Assembly (NCBI RefSeq): GCF_032164335.1
Contig: NZ_CP134152.1
Coordinates: 3,906,001 to 3,970,000 of the forward strand
DNA length: 64,000 nt
DNA from: Winslowiella toletana
Lineage (GTDB): Bacteria > Pseudomonadota > Gammaproteobacteria > Enterobacterales > Enterobacteriaceae
Direction of reading: 5' to 3'
Position 1 is the first letter of the stretch; each line of letters begins with the position of its first letter. The position numbers and the translations under genes were made by a program. Below, piece after piece: positions 9,145-19,900 of this stretch. Below the pieces are notes generated by a model. It was given only the letters and a program-made list of their open reading frames with translations. It did no database searches and was not told the origin of the DNA.

Positions 9145-10185
9145 ATGCAATATCACCGTATCCCCCATAGCACACTGGAAGTCAGCACGCTGGGGTTAGG
9201 AACCATGACGTTTGGTGAGCAAAATAGCGAAGCCGACGCCCATGCTCAACTGGATTTGGCATTACGTTCCGGTATCAACCTGATTGATACCGCCGAGATG
9301 TACCCGGTGCCACCACGCCCGGAAACCCAGGGACTGACTGAAAGCTATATTGGCAGTTGGATTAAATCACGCGGCAACCGCGATAAGATCGTGCTGGCAT
9401 CAAAAGTGGCCGGGCCGTCACGGGGCAATGATGCTTCGATCCGCCCGAATCAGGCGCTGGATCGTAAAAACATCCGCGAAGCGCTGGATGCTTCACTTAA
9501 GCGTCTGAATACCGACTATCTCGATCTTTATCAGCTGCACTGGCCACAGCGTCCGGCCAACTACTTTGGCAAACTGAACTATGAGTACAATGATGCCAGC
9601 GTACCGGTCACGCTGCTGGAAACGCTGGAAGCGCTTAATGAGCAAGTGCGAGCCGGCAAGATTCGATATATCGGCGTATCCAATGAGACCGCATGGGGCG
9701 TAATGCGTTACCTGCAATTGGCGGAAAAGCACGAGCTGCCGCGCATCGTGACGATTCAAAACCCTTACAGCCTGCTGAACCGCAGTTTTGAGGTTGGCCT
9801 GGCAGAAATCAGCCAGCACGAAGGTGTGGAGCTGCTGGCCTATTCAAGCCTGGCGTTCGGTACTCTGAGCGGTAAATATCTGAATGGGGCGAAACCGGTG
9901 GGCGCGCGTAATACGCTGTTCAGCCGCTTTACCCGCTACAGTGGCGAGCAGTCACAGCAGGCGATTGCGGAATATGTGGCGTTAGCCAACAAGCATAATC
10001 TGGACCCGTCACAAATGGCGCTGGCCTTTGTCCGTCAGCAGCCTTTTGTTGCCAGTACCCTGCTGGGCGCCACCACGCTGGAGCAATTACAGATTAATAT
10101 CGACAGCTTTAACCTGACGCTGACGGAAGACGTGGTACAGGAGCTGGAAGCGATTCATCGTCGTTATACCTATCCGGCACCTTAA
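9145..10185 (+). CDS. tas: Tas, aldo/keto reductase family protein
   Basis: NADP(H)-dependent aldo/keto reductase of 346 residues. E. coli tas was found as a suppressor of tyrosine auxotrophy; its physiological substrate is unclear. The open frame extends to 8992, but the ATG at 9145 (MQYHRIPHSTLEVSTLGLGT) follows an AAGGAAG site at 9131-9137 and matches E. coli Tas. AKR residues are visible: Asp/Tyr in DTAEMYP, Lys in VLASKVAG, His in LYQLHWPQR, and the cofactor-binding region near LLGATTLEQLQ. A hairpin at 10219-10242 separates it from convergent lplT. Confidence 0.94.
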   Translation: MQYHRIPHSTLEVSTLGLGTMTFGEQNSEADAHAQLDLALRSGINLIDTAEMYPVPPRPETQGLTESYIGSWIKSRGNRDKIVLASKVAGPSRGNDASIRPNQALDRKNIREALDASLKRLNTDYLDLYQLHWPQRPANYFGKLNYEYNDASVPVTLLETLEALNEQVRAGKIRYIGVSNETAWGVMRYLQLAEKHELPRIVTIQNPYSLLNRSFEVGLAEISQHEGVELLAYSSLAFGTLSGKYLNGAKPVGARNTLFSRFTRYSGEQSQQAIAEYVALANKHNLDPSQMALAFVRQQPFVASTLLGATTLEQLQINIDSFNLTLTEDVVQELEAIHRRYTYPAP

Positions 10186-10218
10186 TCTTACGGTATTGCT
10201 GAAATTCAGTATGCCGAC

Positions 10219-10242
10219 AGAGGCGGCGAAATCGCCGCCTCT
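10219..10242. terminator. Hairpin between convergent tas and lplT
   Basis: Inverted repeat with left arm AGAGGCGGCGA and right arm TCGCCGCCTCT, GC-rich and nearly perfect, with almost no loop. It lies 34 bp after the tas stop and about 60 bp before the lplT stop. There is no clear T-tract on either strand, so it may act as a bidirectional but weak terminator or as an RNA 3'-end stabiliser. Confidence 0.55.
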
Positions 10243-10301
10243 TATGTCTTCAGGGGAGCCATTTTCGGCTGCCGTTCAGATAGCTCTCACTGTGCAATCC
10301 G

Positions 10302-11510
10302 TCAGCCAGCGCGTCTTTTTTGCGCTAACTGCCAGCCCCACAGCACGGCAATCGCCAGCGCAAACAGTGCGCCAAAACCCACGCCAGTTGCCACTGCCGG
10401 TGCGCCCAGCTTGATGGCCAGCGAATAGAGTCCCAGCATCAATAGCATCGCACTGTTTTCGCCCAGATTCTGCACCGCAATGGCGTTACCGGCTCCGACC
10501 GTGGCTTTACCACGTTCCTGCAACAGCGCATTAAGCGGCACCACAAAGAATCCGCCCAGCACACCAATAATCACCAGCAGCGCATAGGCATTAAACAGGC
10601 TGTGCTGAATGGCGAAAAAGATTACCGCCACGCCAATCAGCACTCCGGCAGGCATACAGCGCCCGACGGTTTTTAGCGTCACCAACTTTGCCGCCGCCGC
10701 CGCACCAATGACAATACCAATCGCCACCATCGCATTCAGCAGCGTCGGTGTCTTATTGTCGGTGATGCCCAGCGCCACCGGCACCCACAGCACCAGCAGG
10801 AAGCGCAGCGTGACGCCCGCTCCCCAGAACAGACTGGTGCCCAGCAGTGAAAAACGGGTTTCGCCATTGCGCCACAGCACTTTACAGGCGCTGAAGAAGC
10901 TGCGAGACATGCTTAACGGATGCCAGCTCTGGCCGGCCCGCGCCACAGACAGTTTCGGAATCAGCAGGTTAGCCGCAACTGCCAGCCCGTAGGCCAGCAC
11001 ACAGGCAATTAACGCCGCCAGCAGGCTCCAGTCGGCCAGCACCCCGCCCGCTACCGAACCCAGCAGGATGGCAGCAATGGTTGAAGCTTCCATCAGACCG
11101 TTCGCTTTCACCAGCTTTTCACCGCTGGTGATTTCGCCGAGGATGCCATACTTCGCCGGTGAGTACGCCGCGGCGCCTACGCCAACCAGGCTGTAACCGA
11201 TAAATGGATTAAAGCCAAAGCAGATCACCAACGCACCAAGCAATTTCAGCGCGTTAGCAAACATCATCACTCGCCCTTTAGCAAAGCTGTCAGCAATCTG
11301 CCCGACAAAAGGCGCCAGAATGATATAGGTGGCGACAAATACCATCTGCAATACCGGCTGGCTCCAGTCGGGATAAAGCTGGTTTTTAATCACCGCCAGG
11401 GTGGCAAACAACAGCGCATTATCGCCAAAAGCCGAGAAAAACTGGGCGGTAATCACCGCCATCATACCGCGCGACAGCAGCGGCTTATCGTCATTCAACG
11501 CCCTGTTCAT
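10302..11510 (-). CDS. lplT: Lysophospholipid transporter LplT
   Basis: Major facilitator superfamily flippase that moves lysophospholipids across the inner membrane to the cytosolic acyltransferase Aas. It is 402 residues with about 12 hydrophobic helices; the start [23 protein letters not shown] is typical. Its ATG (11510-11508) overlaps the TGA of aas (11509-11507) as ATGA, so the two are translationally coupled. In some bacteria the two proteins are fused, which supports joint function. Confidence 0.95.
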   Translation of the reverse strand: MNRALNDDKPLLSRGMMAVITAQFFSAFGDNALLFATLAVIKNQLYPDWSQPVLQMVFVATYIILAPFVGQIADSFAKGRVMMFANALKLLGALVICFGFNPFIGYSLVGVGAAAYSPAKYGILGEITSGEKLVKANGLMEASTIAAILLGSVAGGVLADWSLLAALIACVLAYGLAVAANLLIPKLSVARAGQSWHPLSMSRSFFSACKVLWRNGETRFSLLGTSLFWGAGVTLRFLLVLWVPVALGITDNKTPTLLNAMVAIGIVIGAAAAAKLVTLKTVGRCMPAGVLIGVAVIFFAIQHSLFNAYALLVIIGVLGGFFVVPLNALLQERGKATVGAGNAIAVQNLGENSAMLLMLGLYSLAIKLGAPAVATGVGFGALFALAIAVLWGWQLAQKRRAG

Positions 11511-13663
11511 GCGGATTTAGCCTCTTCTTCTGCCATTTTACGCAGGGTAACGAAGTCGGGTTTTCCACTGCCGAGCTGCGGCAGCTGTTTCAAATAGCGA
11601 ATATCACGCGGTACTGCCAGTTCCGGGCTGCCTAACGTTCGCGCTGCACTCTGCAACTGCTCACGCGTCAGCGCTTTATCGGTAGTAAACAGCACCAGCG
11701 CTTCACCGCGATTGCCATCTGGTTTAATTGATGCCGCGTGCTGCTGCTCTGATGACGCTTTCAGCGCGATCTGTTCCACCATTTCCAGCGAAACCATTTC
11801 ACCGGCAATTTTGGCAAAACGTTTTACCCGGCCCTGGATCTGGCAAAAACCGTGCTCGTCAAAGCTGACGATATCACCGGTATCATACCAGCCCGCTTCC
11901 ATCTGGCCTTCACCGTTGTCGGCCTGAGGTTCTTCAAGGAAGCCAGGACGCTCGACGCGCAGGTAGCCTTTCATAATATTCGGGCCACGCAGTTGCAGCA
12001 GGCCGCCATTCTCAATGCCCGGTACCGAGATCAGCCGCGAATCCATGCCCGGTAAGATACGCCCGACGCTGTGCGGACGCGCTGCCATCGGCACATTAAT
12101 CGCGACTACCGGCGCGCACTCGGTAACGCCATAACCTTCCAGAATGCGCACGCCAAAACGCTCCTGCCAGACCTGACGAGTCTGCTCCTGTAGCTTCTCT
12201 GCACCGGCGACCACGTAGCGCAGACGAGCAAAGTCGTAAGGATTGGCAAAGCGCGCATAGTTACCGAGGAAGGTCGAGGTGCCGAACAGCACGGTGCAGT
12301 TACGGTCATAGACCAGTTCCGGCACGATGCGGTAATGCAATGGACTTGGATAGAGGAATACTTCCGCACCGGTCATTAGCGGAGTAAACATGCCGACCGT
12401 CAGGCCGAAAGCATGGAACAGCGGCAGCGCTGACATAAAGCGATCGCGCGGCGTGAAGTCCGCCACGGTGCGAATCTGCTCGACGTTAGCCAGCAGGCTT
12501 TTATGCGAATGCACCACGCCCTTCGGGCTGCCTTCGGAACCGGAAGTAAACAGCACCATGGCGGCATCTTCAGGCTGCTGCGGCACCATCGCGCGGCGCG
12601 GCATCAGCAGATGGCCGAGGATCCACAATTTATCCTGCAACGTGACGGTATCTTTCAGATCCTCAAGGAAGATCCATTTCGCGCCGGTCACTTCCTCCGG
12701 CAGATGCATCAGCTTGCCCTTCTCAAGGAACTGACGCGAGGTAAATACTGTTTTGACTTCGGCAGCTTTCAGCGCGCTGGTTAATCCCTGCGCCCCCGCG
12801 GTGTAATTCAGCATCGCCGGAATGCGTCCGCGCATCGATGCACCAAAAATTGCCGCCGCGGTAACAGTGGTATTGGGCAGCATCAGGCCAATCACCTCGC
12901 CCTGAGTGGTATAGCGCTCGAGAATACGCCCAACGCCCAGCGATTTTTTTAACAGGCCGGTGTAGCTGTCGGGTTTGAAGTTAATGTCCTCGATGCAGTT
13001 CTTAAAATAACCATAACGGGTACGTGCGCTAAGAAAGGCTTCATACAGCGTTTCACGCGGCCGCACCGCCATCCGTGCTTCCATCATCACATGATGTAAA
13101 TGCTCACCTGCCAGCGCGCGGCGATCGCGCGCGCGCGGCGCATCGGGCATCGGAATGGTGGTCGCAGGCAGCACCGTCAGGGTAATGCGTGGAAACAGAC
13201 GCCGCTTAAAAACGCCGCCAAGACGACCAAACGGCGTGTACTCTGCGCCTTCAATACGCAGCGGCACCACCGTCGCCTGTGATTTGGCAGCAACGAAACC
13301 GGCGCCGCTGTAAATTTTCATCAGTGAGCTGGTGACCGTAATGCGCCCTTCCGGAAAAATCACAACCGGACGCCCCTGCCCAATCATGCGCACCAGATGC
13401 TTAATCGCCAGCGGTTTGGTCGGATCGAGTGGCACAAAATCGATTACGGACTTCACCCAGCGCATGTACCATTTTTCACTGACGGAAGAGTAGACGGCGA
13501 ACACGGGTTTAACCGGCAAAAATACCGCCAGCAGTACGCCATCGAGGAACGACATATGGTTAGGCGTAATCAGCACCCGCTCTTTATATAGCGCAGCTAT
13601 ATCCCCACGCAACTCAGCGCGATACATAAGACGGAACAAAAAGCGGAAAAACGAGAACAACAT
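11507..13663 (-). CDS. aas: Bifunctional 2-acylglycerophosphoethanolamine acyltransferase / acyl-ACP synthetase
   Basis: Reacylates lysophosphatidylethanolamine, using an acyl-ACP made by its own synthetase domain. I chose the ATG at 13663 ([12 protein letters not shown]), giving 718 residues, rather than the upstream Met at 13690, which precedes the family's usual start. The N-terminal acyltransferase has the HX4D motif (NHMSFLD, His36 and Asp41) and FPEGRIT. The C-terminal AMP-binding domain begins near residue 230, with the P-loop-like [12 protein letters not shown] near 370 and the [12 protein letters not shown] and [13 protein letters not shown] motifs. It is coupled to lplT. Confidence 0.96.
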   Translation of the reverse strand: MLFSFFRFLFRLMYRAELRGDIAALYKERVLITPNHMSFLDGVLLAVFLPVKPVFAVYSSVSEKWYMRWVKSVIDFVPLDPTKPLAIKHLVRMIGQGRPVVIFPEGRITVTSSLMKIYSGAGFVAAKSQATVVPLRIEGAEYTPFGRLGGVFKRRLFPRITLTVLPATTIPMPDAPRARDRRALAGEHLHHVMMEARMAVRPRETLYEAFLSARTRYGYFKNCIEDINFKPDSYTGLLKKSLGVGRILERYTTQGEVIGLMLPNTTVTAAAIFGASMRGRIPAMLNYTAGAQGLTSALKAAEVKTVFTSRQFLEKGKLMHLPEEVTGAKWIFLEDLKDTVTLQDKLWILGHLLMPRRAMVPQQPEDAAMVLFTSGSEGSPKGVVHSHKSLLANVEQIRTVADFTPRDRFMSALPLFHAFGLTVGMFTPLMTGAEVFLYPSPLHYRIVPELVYDRNCTVLFGTSTFLGNYARFANPYDFARLRYVVAGAEKLQEQTRQVWQERFGVRILEGYGVTECAPVVAINVPMAARPHSVGRILPGMDSRLISVPGIENGGLLQLRGPNIMKGYLRVERPGFLEEPQADNGEGQMEAGWYDTGDIVSFDEHGFCQIQGRVKRFAKIAGEMVSLEMVEQIALKASSEQQHAASIKPDGNRGEALVLFTTDKALTREQLQSAARTLGSPELAVPRDIRYLKQLPQLGSGKPDFVTLRKMAEEEAKSA

Positions 13664-13946
13664 GCCGACTCCTTTAGCATCTATAAACATTACGCATCAC
13701 GATGCAGGATATGACGATTTAACTCAATGCGCTAAACGATAAAACCGGTGATATTTTCTAAAATATAACCGCACAAATGTTTCTCCTCGCGTGCCCCCGT
13801 TCTGTTCTGCCAGCCACACTTCAGCGCGAGGAACTTCTCGCTATAAAACTAAAAAGATCCAGTAAAAAACAGAAGAAGTTGACGCGCCAGCTAACGATCA
13901 TAGCGACATTATTTTTTTTTGACTTCATTTACAGGATCTTTACCTG

Positions 13947-16900
13947 ATGTCTATCCATAATTCCCTTAGCCGCCAAATGTTACCGGTAACAACAAAAACC
14001 ACAGACGCCACGGTAGGTGAAACTAACACCGCCACCGGAGGGCGTCAGGGTGTTGACGTTTCTGCCTGCCCTGAAGCCAGAGCAGAACTGGGACACATGG
14101 TACTCGGCGCCGGGAAAGAGTGGACTGAGCGCAAAGACGTCATCATGTTCCTGCAGGATCTGATGAATGATCCCGCGTTTATCAAAGAAATTCTGGCCGC
14201 AACCGGCCTGCCGTTAGCGCCGGCAGCACCGGACAGTATGACAGCCTCGGGTTTGACTAAACTGCTGCCCTCCGGCAGTCATCCGACACAGTATCAACTT
14301 GATCAGCTGCGCCAGTTACTGACGGAAAAACTCGAACACACCTACCCGATGCTGGATGAGTTTCGTCTCAAGGGGCATAACAGCGAAATTATGAGCCTGG
14401 AGCTGGACAGCTCACTGATTCAGTCGCTGAAGGAAAAAATTGCGGCTGACGACGGGAGTGTACCGCTGCTGGCGGTGGCTGAAGCACTGCAAAAAGCGGT
14501 AAGCGGTACGCTGGCGATCGCCTCGGCTGACAAAGACGTGCAGGCAGATGTGACCAGTTTAAAAAAGACGCTGCGCGCCCAGACTGATGCGCTGGCGAAA
14601 GCCGCTTTTACCGTGGGTGAATATGACAAGCTGGTTAAGAGTGCGGCGGCAAAAGATCCCGAGACGCGGGGCCGGACGGCAGAAGCTCTGTATGACGCGG
14701 CGAAGGAGATCGACCGGGCAGAAAAGGTGTTAGACAAAGAGCTGGGCAAGCTTCTTCCCCTTTCTGAAGGGGAAGGTGGAGCGAAGGCGATGACAATACA
14801 AACCGCGCTGGTTAACAAAAAGCTGAAGCTGATCCGGGAAAATCTCAAGGCGATGGAGCACCGGCTTCGTGCGGGACAATCGCGCATGGAAAAAAAACTG
14901 GAAGATTTTGATAAAAAAGCCTTCTACCTGGTGAAGAAAGCGACCTCTCCCGGCTCGCTGCAAAAGCTGGAGAAAGGAATGGAAAAAGCCTGGCATGACA
15001 CACCGGCTTTATTTCAGGACCTAATGAGAAATACCGCAAACCAGGTCAGGACGCTGTCGGCAGCAACAAAGCACACACTCAAGGTCATTGAAAGTACGGT
15101 TAATAAAGGTAGCCAGGCGCTCAAAAAGGCCGCGGAGGCGGTCAGTGAGGCCCACACCTCGCCAATCACCCGGCTGCAGAATGAGCAATCGGGTGCGGAT
15201 GCGGCAGAACAAAAGGTCAATACCCAGTTGAGGGCGGCTTACCATCCGCTAAAGGTGGCCATGCAGAAGCACCAGAATGCAGCCGAAAAGCTGTTAGGGG
15301 CGGCGGAAACGCTGGTAAGGTCAAGTTCATCCCATTCCGGGCCATCGGATGCGATTGCAGCAACGCTGGGTGAGATGGGAGATGTGTCGGGAGGCGCGGC
15401 GCTCATTTCAGCTGCCGTAGAGACATCGGCAGCGCGGGCCGGCGGCGCAGCCTCCGGAAAGGAAAAGCAGGTGCTCAGTGAAGTGCAGCAGCGGGAACGG
15501 GCGCAGAGGACGTTTAACGCGGCATCAGCCGCACTGACAGAGGCCCGTGGCGAGGTGGACAGCTGCTCAGATGAACTAAGGGCGACGGTAGCACAGACCG
15601 CTGAGCAGTATGGGCAGCACCAAAAGCAGCTGAAAAAACTCGTGACGTTTAAAACGGAAATTGACAAAGCAGAGAGCCATTTTCGTAAAGCTGCCGACCG
15701 TCTGCAACGGGCGGTGCAGGACATGACGCAAACCGCGCCCGGTTCAGCGTCGGCCAGCAGGGAGGCGTTTAACTATGCGGCAACAGACGGAAAAAAAGCA
15801 GATTACCGCACCCGGGATGCGGTACTGGAACTGAGCAGCGCGGTATTAAACGCCACCGGCAGGCCACAGGATATCTTCTCAAAGGACGCGCGCATCGCGT
15901 TACATCTCGGCCAGTTTTTTGCGCAGCAGAAACAAACCTTATTGCAGTCAGTACCTGAGTTTAAGCCGTGGCTGTTCGACAGAATGGTCACGGAGATCGT
16001 CGATAAAGAAATACCCGGTCACTTTAGCAAGACGCACGATCCGGACGGGAAAATCATGCTGGCAAAAGTGCATCAGGCAGCCAGCGATGCGGAAGCGGGC
16101 ACCCTGCTGACGCCTAAAATTCTTGAAGAAGTGATGGAGAAGATTCCAGGAGCTGCCGATTTTCTCTCAAGAGCAGGCCGCAGCGGCATGGTAGGGAAAG
16201 TGGTAAACGCCAGCGTCGACAGGGCCGCCGATCGGCTGCTCTCAACCCTGCCCCGCAGTTTTCTGCCGAGCCTGGGGCTGATAAAGGCGACCATGCTGCC
16301 GGTTGCTTATATGCTGGCATTATCCAATCTTAAACAGGCGGTGATGCCAGGGCAGGCGGAGCCGAAAAGTGAGAAACTGACGCTGGCAGCGAGCTTCGCC
16401 ATTCAACTGACGAAAAAGCTGGTCGACTTTGCGGTGCCGCATCTTTACCGCTTTGTCGCAGATGCTGCCTTGACCGGCTATGACCTGTATCGTAATGGCC
16501 CGGATAAATTTGCTCATAATTTAATGAAAGATCTGGTGGACAGTGGGACCTTTGCCGTCGGGTCGAAGCCGTTTTATGAAGGCTATGAACAAGGGACGGA
16601 TGCCTATTTTGAGCATCAGCTGCGAACATTACAGGCCGCGGATGATAAGCAGATTGCCGCGGAGCTGGAGAACTATCCGGAATTTGCGCGCGAAGAGATC
16701 GCCACTGTGCTGAAGAAACGCCAGGCAGAGGAAAACAAGGAAATTGATCGGCTGGTCGCAAACTACCCTGAGGAGCAACAAAAACGCCTCACGGTTGGGT
16801 TAAAGAAACAGCTGGCAGCAGAGAAAGCGAAAATTCAGGCGGCTCAGGAGCAGAGCCTCAAAGGACAAGCGGCTGAGGTCCAATCGCTTACACCTACTGA

Positions 16901-19900
16901 GACAGTAAGCAGGGTGAAAAGAACTGCTGACACCACGGATATTCAGCATGACATTGATACTGATGATCCTGTGGTAATGAATGATATCAAAAACAAAGTA
17001 GAAGATGACCTGAAGGATTTTACCAATGCTGCCATTGTGCGGATGACCGATCTGAATATCCGGCAGGCGGCACGTGATCATATTCAGAATATTATTAATA
17101 GCTTCCCGGCAGACCAGCGTGGTGGTCTGGACTCTCCTGACTCCATTATGCTTTGGCGACAACACCGCTATACAGAAGGCGGCTATCCTGCCAACTTGAT
17201 GGATATACTGACCGGAAGTTTTAATTATCGGGATAAGTACCCGGAGTGGCCAGAAGGCAGCAGTGTAGCATTCAGGAAAGCACTGATAGGCAACGTGAGT
17301 CCGTATATGGATATTCCCAGATATGCCAAATTTGCCGGAAAAAAAATAAGAGCCAACCTTAACGCTAAAAGTTATGGCCCTTCAATGGCTGACGTGTTTG
17401 AAAAGACTTATAAAAAGCGTTTAAGCAATATTAAAAGTGACTATAACATCAGCCTGGGGAAAATGTATGAAACCTCATTCAAGACATCAGCAAGGGATCT
17501 GCAACAGGATGCAAAGCTGGCCAGCTTTAAGCCTGAACTGCAAAAATTTATTGATGGAAAGATAAAACCCTTCGTATTAACACTAGGCGACCATGATGAC
17601 AATCAGTTGTCAGAATGTATTGCATTACGTGTTGGTGATCAATTACTTGCCTGGGATTTTATGGGGTCATATCAGCTAATCGATGTGAGTACGAAGGGCA
17701 TACCCTATAAAGATCAGCAAGATTGGTTGTTAAATCACATGAACACCAATGCACGGTATAAATATAGTAAGCCCGAGGAGAGAGAGCGTGTATTCGCCAC
17801 CCTCGCTTCGCCCACGGCCCTGGCGTTTCGCAGGTTGGAAGGCGGTCTCGGTCAGGAAATGCTGGACAGAAAAATTGCCCAGGCAGATAAAGACTGTGAC
17901 GCTCTGATAACTACCAGTACGGAGTATTTAATAGACTTCGTAATCGATGCTCTGTATATCGGCACAGATATCGTTACAGGTATTGCGGCCGGAACGCTGC
18001 CGTTGGGCACCGTGGGCTCGGTTATGGTACAAATAGCTAAGTCGGCGTTATTAACCTACCTGAAAGATTTAACCAAGATACATTTTGCCGATAATCTGGC
18101 AGCAAAGGATGCGGCCAGAGAAGCCATACCCGCGAATCTTATTGCCAGTCTGTATGTTGATGGCAGCATGAATATCGGTCCTGAACTGGCAAAAAAACTA
18201 CTGGCAAAAGGCAATATTAAACTTCACTGGGTGTCTGCAGCAAAAGGAATCAATCCCGCGAAAGAGTTGATGCTTGGCATACCCGGGTATCATAAGGCCA
18301 ATGAAGTCGGTTCCGAGGCAGCAGCAAGATTAGCGGAACTGAAAACAAACGCTGACCATGAGCAAATAGCCAAAACAAGTGAAGTTAATACAAAAGCTAT
18401 CCCAGGGGGAACGACCCACCGGGTTGTAGAAGGTGAAACTATTCACACAATCACCGAAAAATATTCAATTTCATCCAGACAATTAGCTCTGCTGATTTAT
18501 ACCAATCCACAGATCGCAGATTTTGATGTTTTATCACCTGGGGATCAAATATTTATCCCGTACGAATCACTGTTAAGAAATCATGCAAAAGTGATGTCAT
18601 TTACTCCGGTGGAAGAAATTGGCATACAGAAAAATGAAATTCTCAGAGAAATCACCTGGACTCCGGATGATGTAAAAAAACTTGAAGAATCCATCCAGGA
18701 TGGAACGTTACTTGAGAAGGTTCAAGGGAAAAAAGAAAATCATATCAGATATTTATTGACGCTAAATTATCCTATTTCTAAACAATTAATTGACTATGTT
18801 TCAGAAAATATACAGCGTCAGGGATTTGATAATGTCCGGTGCCGCGCCATGTATATATGGACTGGAAGGCCTAATGAAGAAGAAGCAAAAGTCCATTATG
18901 TTGTTATTGGCAATAAATATGGCAAAGACTATGTATTTGATATCGGCGCTGGAAAATTCGATGTCGGGCTTGGCGACACCATACTCCTTCCGACATCAAG
19001 CTGGCAGGCTAAATATCAGGATACCTTCAGCAACGGACATGTTATATACAACGATTTTGACATTGACGATGTGCGGGTGGCAGTTGATAGCTACCGGCAC
19101 AGGGCCTCTAAGAAACCTGAGCAGCTAGCGGGAGAGCACGTAATTGAGACCGAGGCCTGGCTTAAAAGCCAGCCAAAGAAGCCGCAGAATGAAGTGCAGC
19201 AGGAGAAAATTGCAGAAATCGTCAAAGACGAAAATGGCTTTATTTATCAGGCTGAGGGAGTAACGGATATCCTTACTCTTGCCAGAGAACTGGGCTTTTC
19301 AAATGCCCACCTTGCAAGATTAATGTATAACAATCCTGCGATAACTAATGATGGCATACTTCATACTGGCTCAAATATTTTTATTCCTGACCAGGAGGTT
19401 GGCAACCATTTTAAAGATGAAAACGGAAAGATTGGTGTGGTTAAGTTGTTGGGGAGTCTGTACAGGCAGGATGCTGTTATACGATACAACATGATTATTC
19501 CCTATAACCGATCTGAAGAATTAATGCCATTAGTAGCAAGAGCAATCAGTAACATTGGATTTGATAATGTTTATTATCGTGCGATCGATATCTGGGACAG
19601 CACTACAGATAATAACCCAACGCGTCATTATGTCGTTGTAGGAGAGATAGATGGCGAGGATTATGTTTTTGATATGGATGCCGGAAAATTAAAATCAACC
19701 TTTACTGGACCGATTATCCTTCCTATAAAAGAGTGGACAGCCAGGTACGCTAAAGAATTTGACAGCAAGCTGATATCCATCAATGAATCCAGTGATATTA
19801 ATATTGTAAAACCTCGTTCTTCCGGTCGTTTTTCAGAAGGGCTTGAATCCGGAACACATCTCATAAATATAATAACATCGGCACACGAAGTCTATTATAC

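Noticed and set aside
13830..13866. GGAACT followed by CCAGTAA upstream of the giant gene, as a possible hrp box
   Set aside because: The spacing is about 23 nt rather than 15-16 and the second half lacks CCAC; it does not meet the HrpL promoter consensus.
13879..13901. TTGACG as a -35 element for the giant gene
   Set aside because: No acceptable -10 hexamer lies 16-18 bp downstream (AGCGAC-like sequence), so I did not call a promoter.
14420..17165. Several long antisense open frames opposite the giant gene
   Set aside because: They are explained by the GC-rich, stop-poor N-terminal coding sequence on the plus strand; their proteins are low-complexity and have no ribosome-binding sites or known domains.
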